A program made the translations under genes and the position numbers. The notes under the pieces were generated by a model. It did no database searches, had not been told where the DNA came from, and saw only the letters and a list, made by a program, of their open reading frames with translations. A DNA stretch of 64,000 bases from Hemerocallis citrina (taxonomy: Eukaryota; Streptophyta; Magnoliopsida; Asparagales; Asphodelaceae), in contig CM030367.1 in the NCBI GenBank assembly GCA_017893485.1, forward strand, positions 141,377,089 through 141,441,088, read 5' to 3'. Shown piece by piece: positions 21,713-33,267 of the stretch. Numbering within the stretch: position 1 is the stretch's first letter; every line of letters begins with the position of its first letter.

Positions 21713-23330
21713 ATGACCCATTTTGGAAATCTCAACAAGAAGAAAACAACCATTTTGAGCAATATTCAGGTTTTGGATGTTATTCAGGATATTAGAGACT
21801 GGAATTTACCAGAGAATGAGGAGAGGGGGCTGCTTAGTAAGGAGTACACTGATATAGTTATGGTTGAGAATATTTATTGGAGGCAGAGGTCAAGAATCAC
21901 CTGGATGAAAGAAGGGGATGCTAATACCAGGTTCTTTAACAGCATAGAAAATGGTAGAAGGAGAAGAAACTTTATTTACTCTATCACGGAGGGAGATATT
22001 ATTATCACTGATCAGACAGTCATTAGGAGAAAATTTGAGGAATACTTTAAGAATGTTTGTGAGACATCTAATGAGGCTCTTTTTACGATAGACTGGCAAA
22101 TCTATACCCCCAAAGTATTGATCTACCCACTCTAGAGGCCTCATTCAGTTTGGAAGAAATTAAGTCAGCAGTGTTTGGAATGAATGGTCATAAGGCACCA
22201 GGACCCAATGGATTCTCCATGAGCTTCTACCAGGAATCATGAGAGGTGATCCAGTACGACCTCCTCTTCTTGTTTAATGATATATACTTTTGGGAATTGA
22301 TAGACTTAATTAATCTGATATTATGCTCATCCCTAAATGCCAAGGGGCCAATAGTGTTACTGACTTCAGACCCATCCACTTGCTAAATTGCTCTTTCGAA
22401 ATCTTCACAAAAATGCTTGCTAACAGATTGGGCCCTCTCTTGCACGGCCTTGTATCTTCCTCTCAACTGCATTCTTAAAGGGCAAGACCACTTTAGATTA
22501 TTTCCGTGTCGCTCATGAAGTTGTTAACCTCTACTCTAAGAAAAAGTCGGACATTTGTATGCTAAAGATTGATTTCAAGAAGACATTTGATTCTCTGAGT
22601 TGTTCTTTCTTAGAGGAGCTTCTCCAGGCCAGAGGTTTTGGCACTAAGTGGTGCAATTGGATTCATATGATACTTCAGTCTGCCAACTCATCTATTTTTA
22701 TCAATGGAGAAAGAGGCAAGTATATCCCTTCCATGAGAGGACTTAAACAGGGACACCCACTATCTCCCATGTTATTTATCCTTGCTGTTGATGTCCTGGC
22801 ACAAATGCTCAAGCAAGGGAGGGAAGAAGAAGTTTTTCAATCCACTTAATATAGGATGTCAACTCTCCCAACTATTAGTTCTACAATTTTTAGATGACAC
22901 TCTTGTATTTTGTAATGGGGATGTGGGAGAAGTTATCAATCTCAAATTGCTGCTTCACATTTATGCTGATGTATCATAACTGGCCATCAATTTTAATAAA
23001 TCCTACCGAATTTACTTTGGCAAATCCAGAGCAAAGCACACAGCTTTTTCTTATATACTTGGATGCGCCGAAGGATCCCTCCCCCAGAAATACTTGGGGC
23101 TTCCTCTCTCCAAAGGCATGATGACCAAGAGAGAATACATGCCACTCGTACTTAAAATTGAGAATAGACTCTCCAGCTGGAAAAGCAGAATGTTGTCCGC
23201 GGGGGGGGGGGGGGGGGGGGGGGGGGGACCGACTCTCATAAATTCATTACTCTTCACATTGCCTTTATATTACTTTTCCTTCTTCAAGATACCTCAGTGG
23301 GTCATTTGGAGGATTGATTAGGTAAGAAGC
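21713..23330 (+). pseudogene. LINE reverse transcriptase, broken
   Basis: Visible in order: YWRQRSRITWMKEGDANTRFF (the spacer box), IDFKKTFDSL, GLKQGHPLSPMLF, and QFLDDTLVF at about 22880-22905, where the catalytic YADD has become FLDD. The segment 22140-22500, which should hold the APGPDGF and DFRPIS motifs, is riddled with stops but still shows KAPGPNGF-like and DFRPIHLLN-like wording. Both catalytic aspartates remain but the frame does not. Confidence 0.8.
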
Positions 23331-23339
23331 ATGTTTTAT

Positions 23340-24554
23340 TGGATTGGCTCAGACAAATAAGCAAGGGGGACATCAGCTGTGAACTGCAAAAGAGTTTGCA
23401 AACCAAAAAGACAAGGATGGTTAGGGGTACTTGACTTGGAGGTGTTCAACAACTCGCTCCTTATAAAATGGTGATGGAAAATCATAAATGAATCAGAAGC
23501 AATTCCAGGCTTTGCACTTAGATCCCCCTATTTCAACCAGTCTATCAGCTGCTTCCAACAGCTTAGGAATTCTTCGTATTTTTGGAAAAGCTTGTATCAG
23601 GTAAAGGAATTCTTTATTCAATATGTTTCTTGGCATCTTAAGGATGGTGCATCTATTCTATTTTGGGAGGATAATTGGCTTAATGGGAGAAGTATCAAAT
23701 ATACCTTTCTAGCTTTGCATGCAAGAGCATGGAACACCAAAGCACAAATCTTAACTCAAGGCAGATGGGAGGGGGAATTTGGGTGTAGAGATTAAACTTG
23801 CATAGGCATACTTAGGAGAACAAAAGAGATGAGAAGATCAGCTTGCTACAGTCCCTAGAAACCACTGCCCTTGCTAATGGAAGATACTTCGTAACTTGGA
23901 AGCTTACAACTTCAGGCAGCTTCACTGTGAAGTCTGCCTACAACTTCTTCATCAATGGTGTACTGTCATCTCCATTCTTCAAGGCCACTTGGAAGACTAT
24001 GATGCCACTCAAATGCAAGTGCTTCATATGGATGTTGAGTTGGAATAGATTGAATACTAAAGATTTTCTTGCAAGGAAGGGTTGGGAAGGGGACTCTTCG
24101 TCCAACTTTTGTACCTCTGCTCAGGAAACTGCATATCATTGCATGCCCACTAGCACTAGAAGTGTGGTAGTTTCAAAATCTTTTCCATATCTCCACACTG
24201 CCACCTTCACTGCATGAGGGTTTTCACTCATGGTGTTTTGCACCCACCCAACCACACTTAGCTAAAGTTTGGTGTTTACGCACTACTACAGTGTGTTGAA
24301 GTCTTTGGTTGGAAAGAAATGTTAGAACTTTTCATGCTAAGATTAGTGCTCCATCTGTAGTTATACGAGATGTAATATTCTGGTTTTATCTTTGGTTTAC
24401 TACAACACAACCTAGCAGAAAGAAGGCCAAGATGGAACATGGGCTACAAATGAGTGGAACTAGAACAGAAATGGTCCAAGGATTGAGGGGTCTGACTGCA
24501 TCTGAACTAATTGTTCTCAACAATGGGCACTATGGGGACTACATCTCCGGATAA
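23340..24554 (+). pseudogene. LINE C-terminal region
   Basis: Contains KRVCKPKRQGWLGV-type wording (open in part), DGASILFWEDNW in the open stretch 23592-23795, a segment SFTVKSAYNF with MMPLKCKCFIW (23843-24217) and WLERNVRTFHAK near 24310. These match the zinc-binding tail of plant L1 ORF2 proteins in the same order as in the LINE at 51429-57897. The zinc ligands themselves cannot be followed cleanly. Confidence 0.7.
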
Positions 24555-24660
24555 TTGGTTTATACATTTATTTCAGTACTTGTGTTTTTCCATGGCAGAG
24601 AGGTTTGATATTGAGTTTGGCCTTTGTAACTGATTGTAATTTGAAACAATGATGACATAC

Positions 24661-24903
24661 TATATTTGGTTTTGGTTGAAAGGGGGTGGGCTAGTTTTTG
24701 CCAAGAAAGCATCTTTGTACATGGTAGATGTGTATGGATTCGTTGTTAGAGCTAGTAGAGGTGTATGGTAGTAGACCTCTACCATCTCTATGCTATAAAA
24801 GGGAGTCCATCTATTCTACCATGTTTCTGTTTTTTTTCTCTTTTAACTCACCCTAACAAATGTGCTACTCTGTAATAGACTAGTATTTAGTTTTATATAT
24901 ATA
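24661..24903. other. No gene recognised
   Basis: Contains a TATAAAAGG at about 24796 and a T-rich stretch, but no coding sequence or identifiable element. Confidence 0.4.
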
Positions 24904-25311
<408 letters not shown>

Positions 25312-25366
25312 TAAACGATTTGTCCAATCAATAAAGATACAATTGGGTAAATAAAAGTCCATGTTT

Positions 25367-25403
<37 letters not shown>
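25312..25403 (-). mobile_element. Helitron copy 2, left remnant
   Basis: AAATAAAAGTCCATGTTTCCA at 25351-25371 matches the inside of copy 1 and leads into an (AC)n tract. The match resumes at 42131 on the far side of the 16.7-kb TIR element, which therefore landed in the AC tract of this Helitron. Its own CTRR end is not recognisable. Confidence 0.6.
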
Positions 25404-25640
25404 GGGGCTTCTTCGGTTGCAAACAGGTCTGTGTGCACAGACCGTTGGATCTTTGATCAAACGCCCCATATATATTTAAAATAAAATTTAGCCTTAACCC
25501 GTCGTCGGCAACGGTGTTTTAAGGCTAAATTTTATAAAAAAAATATTGCCTTAACCCGTCGTTGCCAAGGATGGGTTAAGGCATAGATATAATCTCAGAA
25601 CTGTATACAGTTCTTCTTCCTTGTCGACTTCTCCCCACTC
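25404..25640. repeat. Left terminal inverted repeat of the giant element
   Basis: The inverse complement is found at about 41890-42124 with roughly 85% identity by eye. The outermost bases are GGGGCTTCTTCGGTTGCAAAC, followed by a GGTCTGTGTGCACAGACC palindrome and two hairpins built on CCTTAACCCGTCGT...GGGTTAAGG-type arms (about 25494-25530 and 25551-25584). Such hairpins reappear inside the element. Confidence 0.88.
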
Positions 25641-25739
25641 TTTATTTCATTTTTGGATGAACCCAAACCCAGTATCTCTGAAATCGTGAATTTCTCACTC
25701 CGGCAACTTCTCTCTCACTTTCCTCCTCTATCATTCAGG

Positions 25740-25743
25740 CGAT

Positions 25744-25808
<65 letters not shown>
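25740..25808. repeat. (TC)n microsatellite
   Basis: Near-pure TC dinucleotides with occasional TT interruptions, inside the left end of the giant element. The flanking 25640-26010 is pyrimidine-rich and non-coding. Confidence 0.9.
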
Positions 25809-26249
25809 TCCGTCCGTTGCTCCCTAAACTGAAACCTCTCCTCCTCCATTCGCTCCTCCACCTCAGCCCGCTCCTCCTCCTCCTCGATCCCTTTTAATCT
25901 CTCTCTCCCAATTTCTACTCCAAACTTCCAAACCCAACTCTGTCATCCCAAAAATGAAACCTTAGTTCGGCCACGAGACCTACATTGGCGAAATTCAGAT
26001 TTATTTTGTAAATTAATGATTAAATCTTTGCCTTAATAATTGTAATTATGTTGATTTTTAAATGGTTTTTGTCTTTTTCCAATATTTTACCATATATGAA
26101 AATTGTCTAAAAAATTTGTACATGTTAAAATTTGTAAGTAGTATTTTGATGAATTTACACAGTGCAATAGTTGTTGATCGGTTGATGATATTATAGATTG
26201 AGTTGTATTTATAATCGTGCCGTACATATTAAATTACTTAGAACATTTA

Positions 26250-27605
26250 TAGTGCGGTTAGACTAGAAATCCTACCAACGACCTTCAAAAAATACGAAAC
26301 TTTGCGAGTAGGATGGTCTCACGTAGTACAAGCAACCACAACTTGTAGAAGTTAGTTTCGACTCATGGTTCGAGATATACGGCTGTGTATCGCTTTCGGT
26401 TGAAAAAAACCCAAATAAAGCGAAACACGGCCATATCTTTTGAACCGTACGTCGAAACTCACTTCTATAAGTTGGGATGGCTTGTGCTAGGTGAATTCAA
26501 GCAAGTTGCAAAGTTTTATAATTTTTGGATGTCGTTTATAGGGGTTTTCTCAGGTTTCTCGCATTAGAAGTAAATGACTTAGTTAGCATTTAGTGCGGTT
26601 AGACTAGAAAACTCTTCAAATGACCTTAAAGAAATACGAAACTTTACGAGTAGGATGGTCTCACATAGCACAAGCAACCCCAACTTGTAGAGTAGCGTTT
26701 TGACTCACGGTTGGAGAGATATGGGCATGCATCGCTTTTGCTTGAAAAAACCCAAATAAAGCGATACACGGCCATATATTTTGAACCGTTAGTTGAAACT
26801 CACTTCTACAAATTGGGATAGCTTGTGCTAGGTAAATTCAAGCAAGTTGCAAAGTTTTATAAATTTTGGATACTGTTTGTGTGGTTTTTCCACGTTCCTC
26901 GCATTAGAAGTAAATGACTTAGAAAGCGTTTAGTGCGGTTAGACTACAAAACCCTTCAAACGACCTTCAAAAAATAAGAAATTTTGCGACTAGGAGGGTG
27001 TCATGTAGCATAAGCCATCAAAAATTGTAGAAGTGACTTTCGACTCGCAGTTCGGGAGATACGGGCGTGTTTCGCTTTTGGTTGTAAAAAATACAAATAA
27101 AGCGATATACAGCCATATCTCTCGTATCGTGAGTCGAAACTCACTTCTACAAGTTGGGATGGCTTGTGCTAGGTGAATTCAACCGAGTTACAAAGTTTAA
27201 TAAATTTTGGATGTCGTTTGTACAGTTTTGTAATTCCTCACATGAAGAACTAAATTACATAGAACTTTTTCAGCGCAGTTAGAGTAGAAAACCCTTCGAA
27301 CGACCTCTAAAAAATACAAAACTTTGCGAGTAGGATGGTCTCACGTAGCACAAGCAACCCTAACTTGTAGATATTAGTCTTGACTGACGGTTGGTGAGAT
27401 ACGGACGTGTATCGCTTTTGGTTGATAAAATCCAAATAAAGCGATACACACCCGTATCTCTCGAATTCTTAGTCAAAACTCACTTCTCCAAGTTAGAGTA
27501 ACTTGTGTTACGTGAATTCAACCGAGTTGCAAAGTTTTATAAATTTTGGATGTCTTTTGTTCGGTTCTCTCATGTTACTCTATTAATAAGTAAATAAAGT
27601 TAGAA
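26250..27605. repeat. Left subterminal array, four 340-bp units
   Basis: Units begin at about 26251, 26592, 26932 and 27272 with a GTGCGGTTAGACTAGAAA-type start, giving spacings of 341, 340 and 340 bp. Each unit contains its own inverted repeat: an arm around CTTGTAGAAGTGAGTTTCGA is answered by TCGAAACTCACTTCTACAAG, so each unit can form a hairpin of about 190 nt. The same unit occurs five times in the opposite direction at 39632-41280. Confidence 0.88.
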
Positions 27606-27669
27606 ATTTTTCATCATATTCCATGATGGGTTTAGTAGCCCTAATTGTTCTCCTTTTTGTTTCTTAGAT

Positions 27670-30150
27670 ATGGACAGTTTTGAAGGAAGTTCTGCTGTCG
27701 GAGAAAAATTTTTGAGTGCACAACAAATTGGCCAGTTTTTTCCTCATGTTGATGAGCACCTAAAACTGAAGATTGGTATGACATTTCCGACTTTAGAAGA
27801 AGCGAAAAAATTTTATTCATCATACTGTAAATGTGTGGGTTTCGCTATGCGTAAGGGTAGAAATAAATACAAGGAAAATGATATAGTGGATAAATCATAT
27901 GTATGTAATAAAGCCGGGGAGTCACCGAATAATCAGAATGAAGCTAGACGGGGAACTGCTTCTAGAACAGGTTGCAAAACTTTCGTTCGTATCAAACTAA
28001 ACTCACAAAGTAATTCATGAATTATTTATTCATTCAATGAACCACACAATCATGAATTTACTTCACCCGGTAGATGTCACTTGCTACCTAAAAACTGTGT
28101 ATTGACAAATATAGATAAAAAAGTAATTGATCAATTTACTGAAGCTAATGTCCCCATATACAAACAAATGCTTTTCTTCGAAGGTGCAAGTGGAGGTAAT
28201 GAGAAAATTGGATTCATTGAAACTGATGTTAGAAATCTAAGGAGAGACGAAATGGAAGGTTTAAAAGGACACGATGGGAAAATGTTACTTGAGTTCTTTG
28301 AATCCAAAAGGGAGACCGATCCTTTATTTTTTTATGATTACCAATGTGATCCGGAAGGGTGATTGTCCCATTGTATTTGGGCGGATGGTATCGCCCGAAA
28401 GAATTTCGATGTATTTGGGAGTGTTGTTTGCTTTGATGCTACCTACAAAAAAACTGATATAGGATGCTATTCGTACCATTTATTGGAGTCAACCATCATT
28501 GACAATCATATTCCTGGGTTGCGGGTTCATTCCTAATGAGAAGGCATCTTCATTTGAGTGGTTCTTCGAAAAGAGTAGTAATGGCTTGTGATCCGGTGGG
28601 TATCGTGACAGATGAGGATCGTGGAATAAGTGTTGCAGTTAAGAAAATCTTCCCAACCACTGATCATAGAAATTGCATTTGGCATATTATGGATAAGTTA
28701 CCACATGAAGTGCGTATATCGAATAACATTGATTAGTTTATGGATGCTTTGAAGACTATCATCTACACGAAGGAATATAAAACTGAATTTCAACAGAAGT
28801 AGAAATATTTAATTTCGCAATACAAACTTGAGAGCAACAAATGGTTGAACGATAAATTTGAGATTCGCAAAAAATGGGCTTCCGTGTATGCAAGAGACTC
28901 ATATTAGGGGCGGCATGTTGAGTACCCAACGTAGCGTATCTCTACAATTATCCTTGAAGCAACATACTCATAAGAATTACTAACTGCATGAATTTTCCGT
29001 CATCTTTGACCGAGTCTTAGTAAAACAAAGACATGAAGAACTTAAAGAAACTCATCGTAATCGCAAGAAGATGCCAAAATTGAAGACCGAATGGGCGTTG
29101 GAGTCACAAATGGTGGGAACATACACACTAAAGACTTTCTACATATTCCAACAAGAAGTTGTAAAAAACTTATTACTTAATGTGAGTGTCATCGCAAGTA
29201 TGGATACACCGAATAGTTTATCTTTTTCTGTAACGATTTGTGGAAATTCAGAACTGGGAAAGGTGATTTCTTTTTGCAAACTCCGTAATTGGCTAAATGC
29301 CCTTGTTCCATGTATGAATTCGTAGGCATTCCATGTAAACATCTATTGGCTGTTCTTCGGTTCACCGATCACACCGCACTACCGGAGCAACATATTTGTA
29401 GACGATGGACCGGGATCAACTGAAAAGAAACAGTACACCCGTTCTCAATAGTATGGACGACAATTTTGCCTCTCGTTAGTGTGAATTGAGTATGCACTCA
29501 AAAAAGTTGGTCGATCTTGGTTGTTCTTCAGAGGGAGCGTACAAGTACATGCTCGACCACATGCTTAAGGGAATCGAAGACTTTTCTCACATTCAATCCA
29601 GAAATAGCACACCACACGAAGGTAGTGCACAACCGGAGAGTGGTGGACATGCACATGCACATGCACCGGTGGGGGACCCTATACAATGCACCACAAAGGG
29701 GAGGCCTAGAAGGAAGAGGTTGAAGTCCATAAGAGAATCCCAAAAAACGAAGAGACCTAGACTTTGCCGGACATGCCTTCGTGTCGTATGTCACGATTCA
29801 AGAAATTGCCCAAAAAATATGGCAAGGTATTATATCGAAGACTAAGTATTTGTTAACTTAACTCAATCAATCTGAACTTCTTGTTGTTGACACTAACCCA
29901 TTCTTCTCCCTTATTTAGTGGATCGGTGGCGTATGAAAAAGCTCCAATCGCTGGAGAGAGTGATGACGATGAAGGTGAAGATTCGTGCCAAGCGGTTTTT
30001 CGTATTATGTATGTCATATTAAACTTTCAAGATAAACTTTTTTTAATTGCTTATTTTTGTCTTTCGATGTGAAGAAAATTATTAATTCTAACTTTATTAT
30101 TTGTTTTTTTTGTGTAGGTCCGGAATGAAAGCTGATCGTGCCCATAGAAG
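27670..30150 (+). pseudogene. FAR1/MURA-type Mutator transposase
   Basis: The DNA transposase of the giant element. From the ATG at 27670: a FAR1 DNA-binding domain (GMTFPTLEEAKKFY, YVCNKAGES, then zinc ligands in EPHNHEF); the MULE transposase core with VCFDATYK (first catalytic Asp, about 28427-28450) and VTDED (second, about 28606-28620); HRNCIWHI; a SWIM zinc finger CPCSMYEFVGIPCKH (about 29298-29342); and a C-terminal KGRPRRKR tail with a Cys/His knuckle (29690-29820). Short downstream exons preceded by AG at about 29918 and 30119 may complete it. Lesions: TGA at 28018 where FAR1 proteins usually have Trp, TGA at 28360, a frameshift near 28460, TAG at 28735 and several more. It is not translatable, so this copy would need a transposase from elsewhere. 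Confidence 0.85.
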
Positions 30151-30479
30151 GAATCAATTATTGAAAAGTTCTACACTTTTGATTGTATATATATGCTCAA
30201 TTCAACATTTTTTAATTTATAAATAGATTACTAGTGTATTTAATCTGAGTGCAATTTGTGTATATGTGCATTTTGTGTATATGTGAAATATATATGTTGT
30301 TGTGGATGTTGATGTTGTAATTGGTTAGCGAATATTTATTTCTGTTGAAATTTGTGAATTTTATATATCTGTACAAATTGTGTATTTGTGCATTATATCT
30401 ATGCTGTTGGTTTTTTTTATTTGTGGAAATTTTTAAAAATTTGTGAAAACTTACATTTTGAAGATAAAATACTACCAAA

Positions 30480-31135
30480 ATCTTCCAACCTAGCCCGTTA
30501 TTTAGGATAATGGGTTAAGATAACTTAACCCATTATGCACAATAACAGGTTAGGTTGATTGATATTTGCAGTGTCTTCGCCCTTGTGATACAATCTTCAA
30601 ATTTTGAAAATAAAGTTCGGAAAGTATTGGGCTACTTAACCCGTTATTGGAGATAACGGGTTAACTGAGCTTAACCCGTCATCTCCAAAAACGGGTTAGG
30701 TTGGTAGATAATTCCAGTGTATTTGCTTTTTGTTGTACAAACTTGACATTTTGAAGATAAAATACTGCCAAAATCTACCAACCTAGCCTGTTATTCAGGA
30801 TAACGGGTTAAGATAACTTAACCCGTTATCCACAATAATGGGGTAGGTTGATTGATATTTGCAGTTTCTTCTCCTTTGTGATACAATCTTTAAATTTTAA
30901 AGATAAAGTTCGGAAAGTATTGGGCTATTGGAGATAACGGCTTAAGTGAGCTTAACCCATCATCTCTAAAAACGGGTTAGGTTGGTAGATAATTCCAGTG
31001 TATTTGCTTTTTGTTGTGCAAACTTAACATTTTGAAAATAAAGTTCGGCCAATATATTCTACCTTAACCCGTTGTTGGCGATAACAAGTTAAGCTCACTT
31101 AACCCGTTATCGCCAATAACGGGTTAAGGTGGATA
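30480..31135. repeat. Left internal array of TTAACCCGTTA palindromes
   Basis: About five units of roughly 145 bp, each holding one or two back-to-back hairpins of the form CTTAACCCGTTATC...GATAACGGGTTAAG. The spacer sequence alternates between two versions, giving a higher-order period of about 290 bp. Arms are 12-16 bp and loops 3-6 bp. The stem matches those in the TIRs and at 36560-36750, so it appears to be a feature of the whole element. Confidence 0.8.
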
Positions 31136-31264
31136 TATTTTTCATAAGAAAAATCTATTCATAAAACAAAGTATAATATACTATACAAACAAATTGAATA
31201 TCACGTATATAATTTATGTATAAAAAATAAACAAGTAATATCATTCTTCATAAATATTGAATTT
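31136..31264. other. AT-rich spacer
   Basis: AT-rich sequence with no feature seen. Confidence 0.4.
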
Positions 31265-32940
31265 GGTTTAAGAGTTAGAGTGTTAATAGGGTTAGGGGTA
31301 GGGTTAAATGAGTTGTTAAGGGTTAGTATAGGGTTATGGGTTAAGGTTAGGGTTAGGGTTAGTGTTAGGGTTAGGGGTTATATCTTAAAACTCTTTCTCC
31401 CCCTTCCTCACCCCCCCTACTGCCCTGCCATCTCTGTTCTTCGATTGTAAAAGCAAGTTATAGACTTCTGGGGATCTCTACGTGTGGTGCCTACTTTATA
31501 GAGTGAAATGTAATAGTAGGCAAAGTTATGGACTTATTCTTTTTCACAAGTTGTATCTGATGACTCTCCGATCTAAAGCGCACTGAATCTTTTTCCTTAT
31601 TGGGTTCTACATGTGGGGATCTACATATGGTTCCTACTTTGTAGAGTGAAATATAATAGTAGGCAAAGTTATCCTAAACAAAATGAACACTCCATTCCTC
31701 GACATAGAATTAGCAAAATCTATCCGAGTGAAGGGGAAACTATGAAGAGAAAAAGAGCAAGGACCGAGGATGTAAAAGAAGAACCAGATGATTCAAGCTA
31801 ACTTAGGTCGTTGAATATGTCCATGTATGTATGATATTTACCAGCTTGTGTATCTGTATTTTGGGTTAAGCAGGATAGCATCTTCCTTCAAAGATGTTTT
31901 AGGGAGTGTAATATATTTTCTTTGTAGAGTGAAATGTAATAGTAGGCAAATTATGGACTTGTTCTTTTTTCCAAGTTGGATCTGATGATTCTCCGCTCTA
32001 AAGTGCACTGAATCTTTTCTCTTATTGGGTTCTACATGTGGGGATCTACATGTGGTGCCCACTTTGTAGAGTGAAATATAATAGTAGGCAAGTTATGGAT
32101 CTATGAGTTGATAAAACATTCCATTCTTATTCACATGATCCTTGTAATAATGCTCTTTGTGGCTATAGGATGCAAAATCTGTGACAAGTAAAAAGAGCAT
32201 TATCACAAGGATCATGTGAATGAGAATGGAATGGAGTTTTATCAAATCATGGATTCCATAACTTGCACCACATGTAGATCCCCACATGTAGAACCCAATA
32301 AGTGAAAAGATTCAGTACGCTTAGAGCGGAGAGTCATCAGATCCAACATAGGAAAAAGTCCATAACTTGCCTACTATTACAGTTTACTCTACAAAGTGGG
32401 CACCACATGTAGATCCCTACGTGTAGAACCCAATATGTGAAAAGATTCAGTGCGCTTTAGAGCGGAGAGTCATCAGATCCAACATGAAAAAAACCTAAAG
32501 TCCATAACTTGCCTACTATTACATTTTACTCTACAAATTGGGCACCACATGTAGATCTCCACATGTAGAACCCAATAAGGGAAAAGATTCAGTGCGCTTT
32601 AGAGCGGAGAGTCATCAGATCCAACTTGGAAAAAAGAACAAGTCCATAACTTGCCTACTATTATATTTCACTCTACATAGTAGGCACCACATGTAGATCC
32701 CCACATGTAGAACCCAATAAGGAAAAAAATTCAGTGTGCTTTACTATCTCTAACTACAAATATTAAACTAATTAATGAAACCCAAAACAACCTCTTACTA
32801 CAAGTATTAACCCTAACCCTAACCCTAACACATAACCCTACACTAACCCTTAACCCTACCATAACCCTAGCTTACCCTAACCCTACCCTAACCCCTGTTA
32901 ACACTAACCCTAACGTTACACTAACCCTAGCTGATTTATT
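31265..32940. repeat. 1.7-kb fold-back with telomere-like outer blocks
   Basis: A large imperfect palindrome centred near 32165. The outer left edge (31280-31380) is rich in TTAGGG/GGGTTA, and the outer right edge (32808-32930) is rich in the complement CCCTAA. Inside each arm are tandem units of about 141 bp (TAGAGTGAAATGTAATAGTAGGC and inverse), for example near 31502, 31640, 31922 and 32068 on the left, and near 32377, 32518 and 32660 on the right. The centre arms TTCACATGATCCTTGT and ACAAGGATCATGTGAA lie at about 32130-32220. This is fold-back transposon architecture. It may be a nested element or an internal part of the giant one. The only open frame worth noting (31613-31801) resembles nothing known. 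Confidence 0.75.
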
Positions 32941-33267
32941 ATTACCACTTTGGGGGATATGTTTAGGGTTTAGGTGCTAAACTGGATAGGTATACGCACT
33001 GCAGAAGAAATTACATATTAGGGATAAAAATATATATCAAAAAATAATTTTTACGAATGAAAATATCATATTTTATTTTCTGGATTTTTTTTCCACATTT
33101 AACCTTAACGATTTTATATTGGATAGTTAAGTGGCTATAAATGAAAATTAATAAAAAATATAAACGATGTACAAGCATATGAATGTCACTTTGCAGAGTT
33201 CAGGAGATAATGTTCGTAAAGAGTGGAGAGACTATTGTAAAAAGCATAAAAAACATAACCCTAACCC
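32941..33267. other. AT-rich spacer
   Basis: AT-rich sequence ending in a short ACCCTAACCC block directly before the LTR-like segment. No gene. Confidence 0.4.

Larger units (their letters stand above)
20120..24660 (+). mobile_element. Second decayed LINE, L1 type
   Basis: A non-LTR element on the + strand: an ORF1 remnant (to 20870), then endonuclease, RT and a C-terminal region, all broken by stops and shifts. It is a different subfamily from the LINE at 51429-57897, judging by wording at matching motifs. A run of more than 20 G residues (23203-23227) lies inside the RT C-terminal part. Neither a poly(A) tail nor a target duplication was found, so both ends are approximate. Confidence 0.8.

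Noticed and set aside
31280..31380. Telomere or chromosome end
   Set aside because: The repeats are short and degenerate, lie inside a transposon and face an inverted copy at 32808. They are interstitial telomere-like DNA at most.
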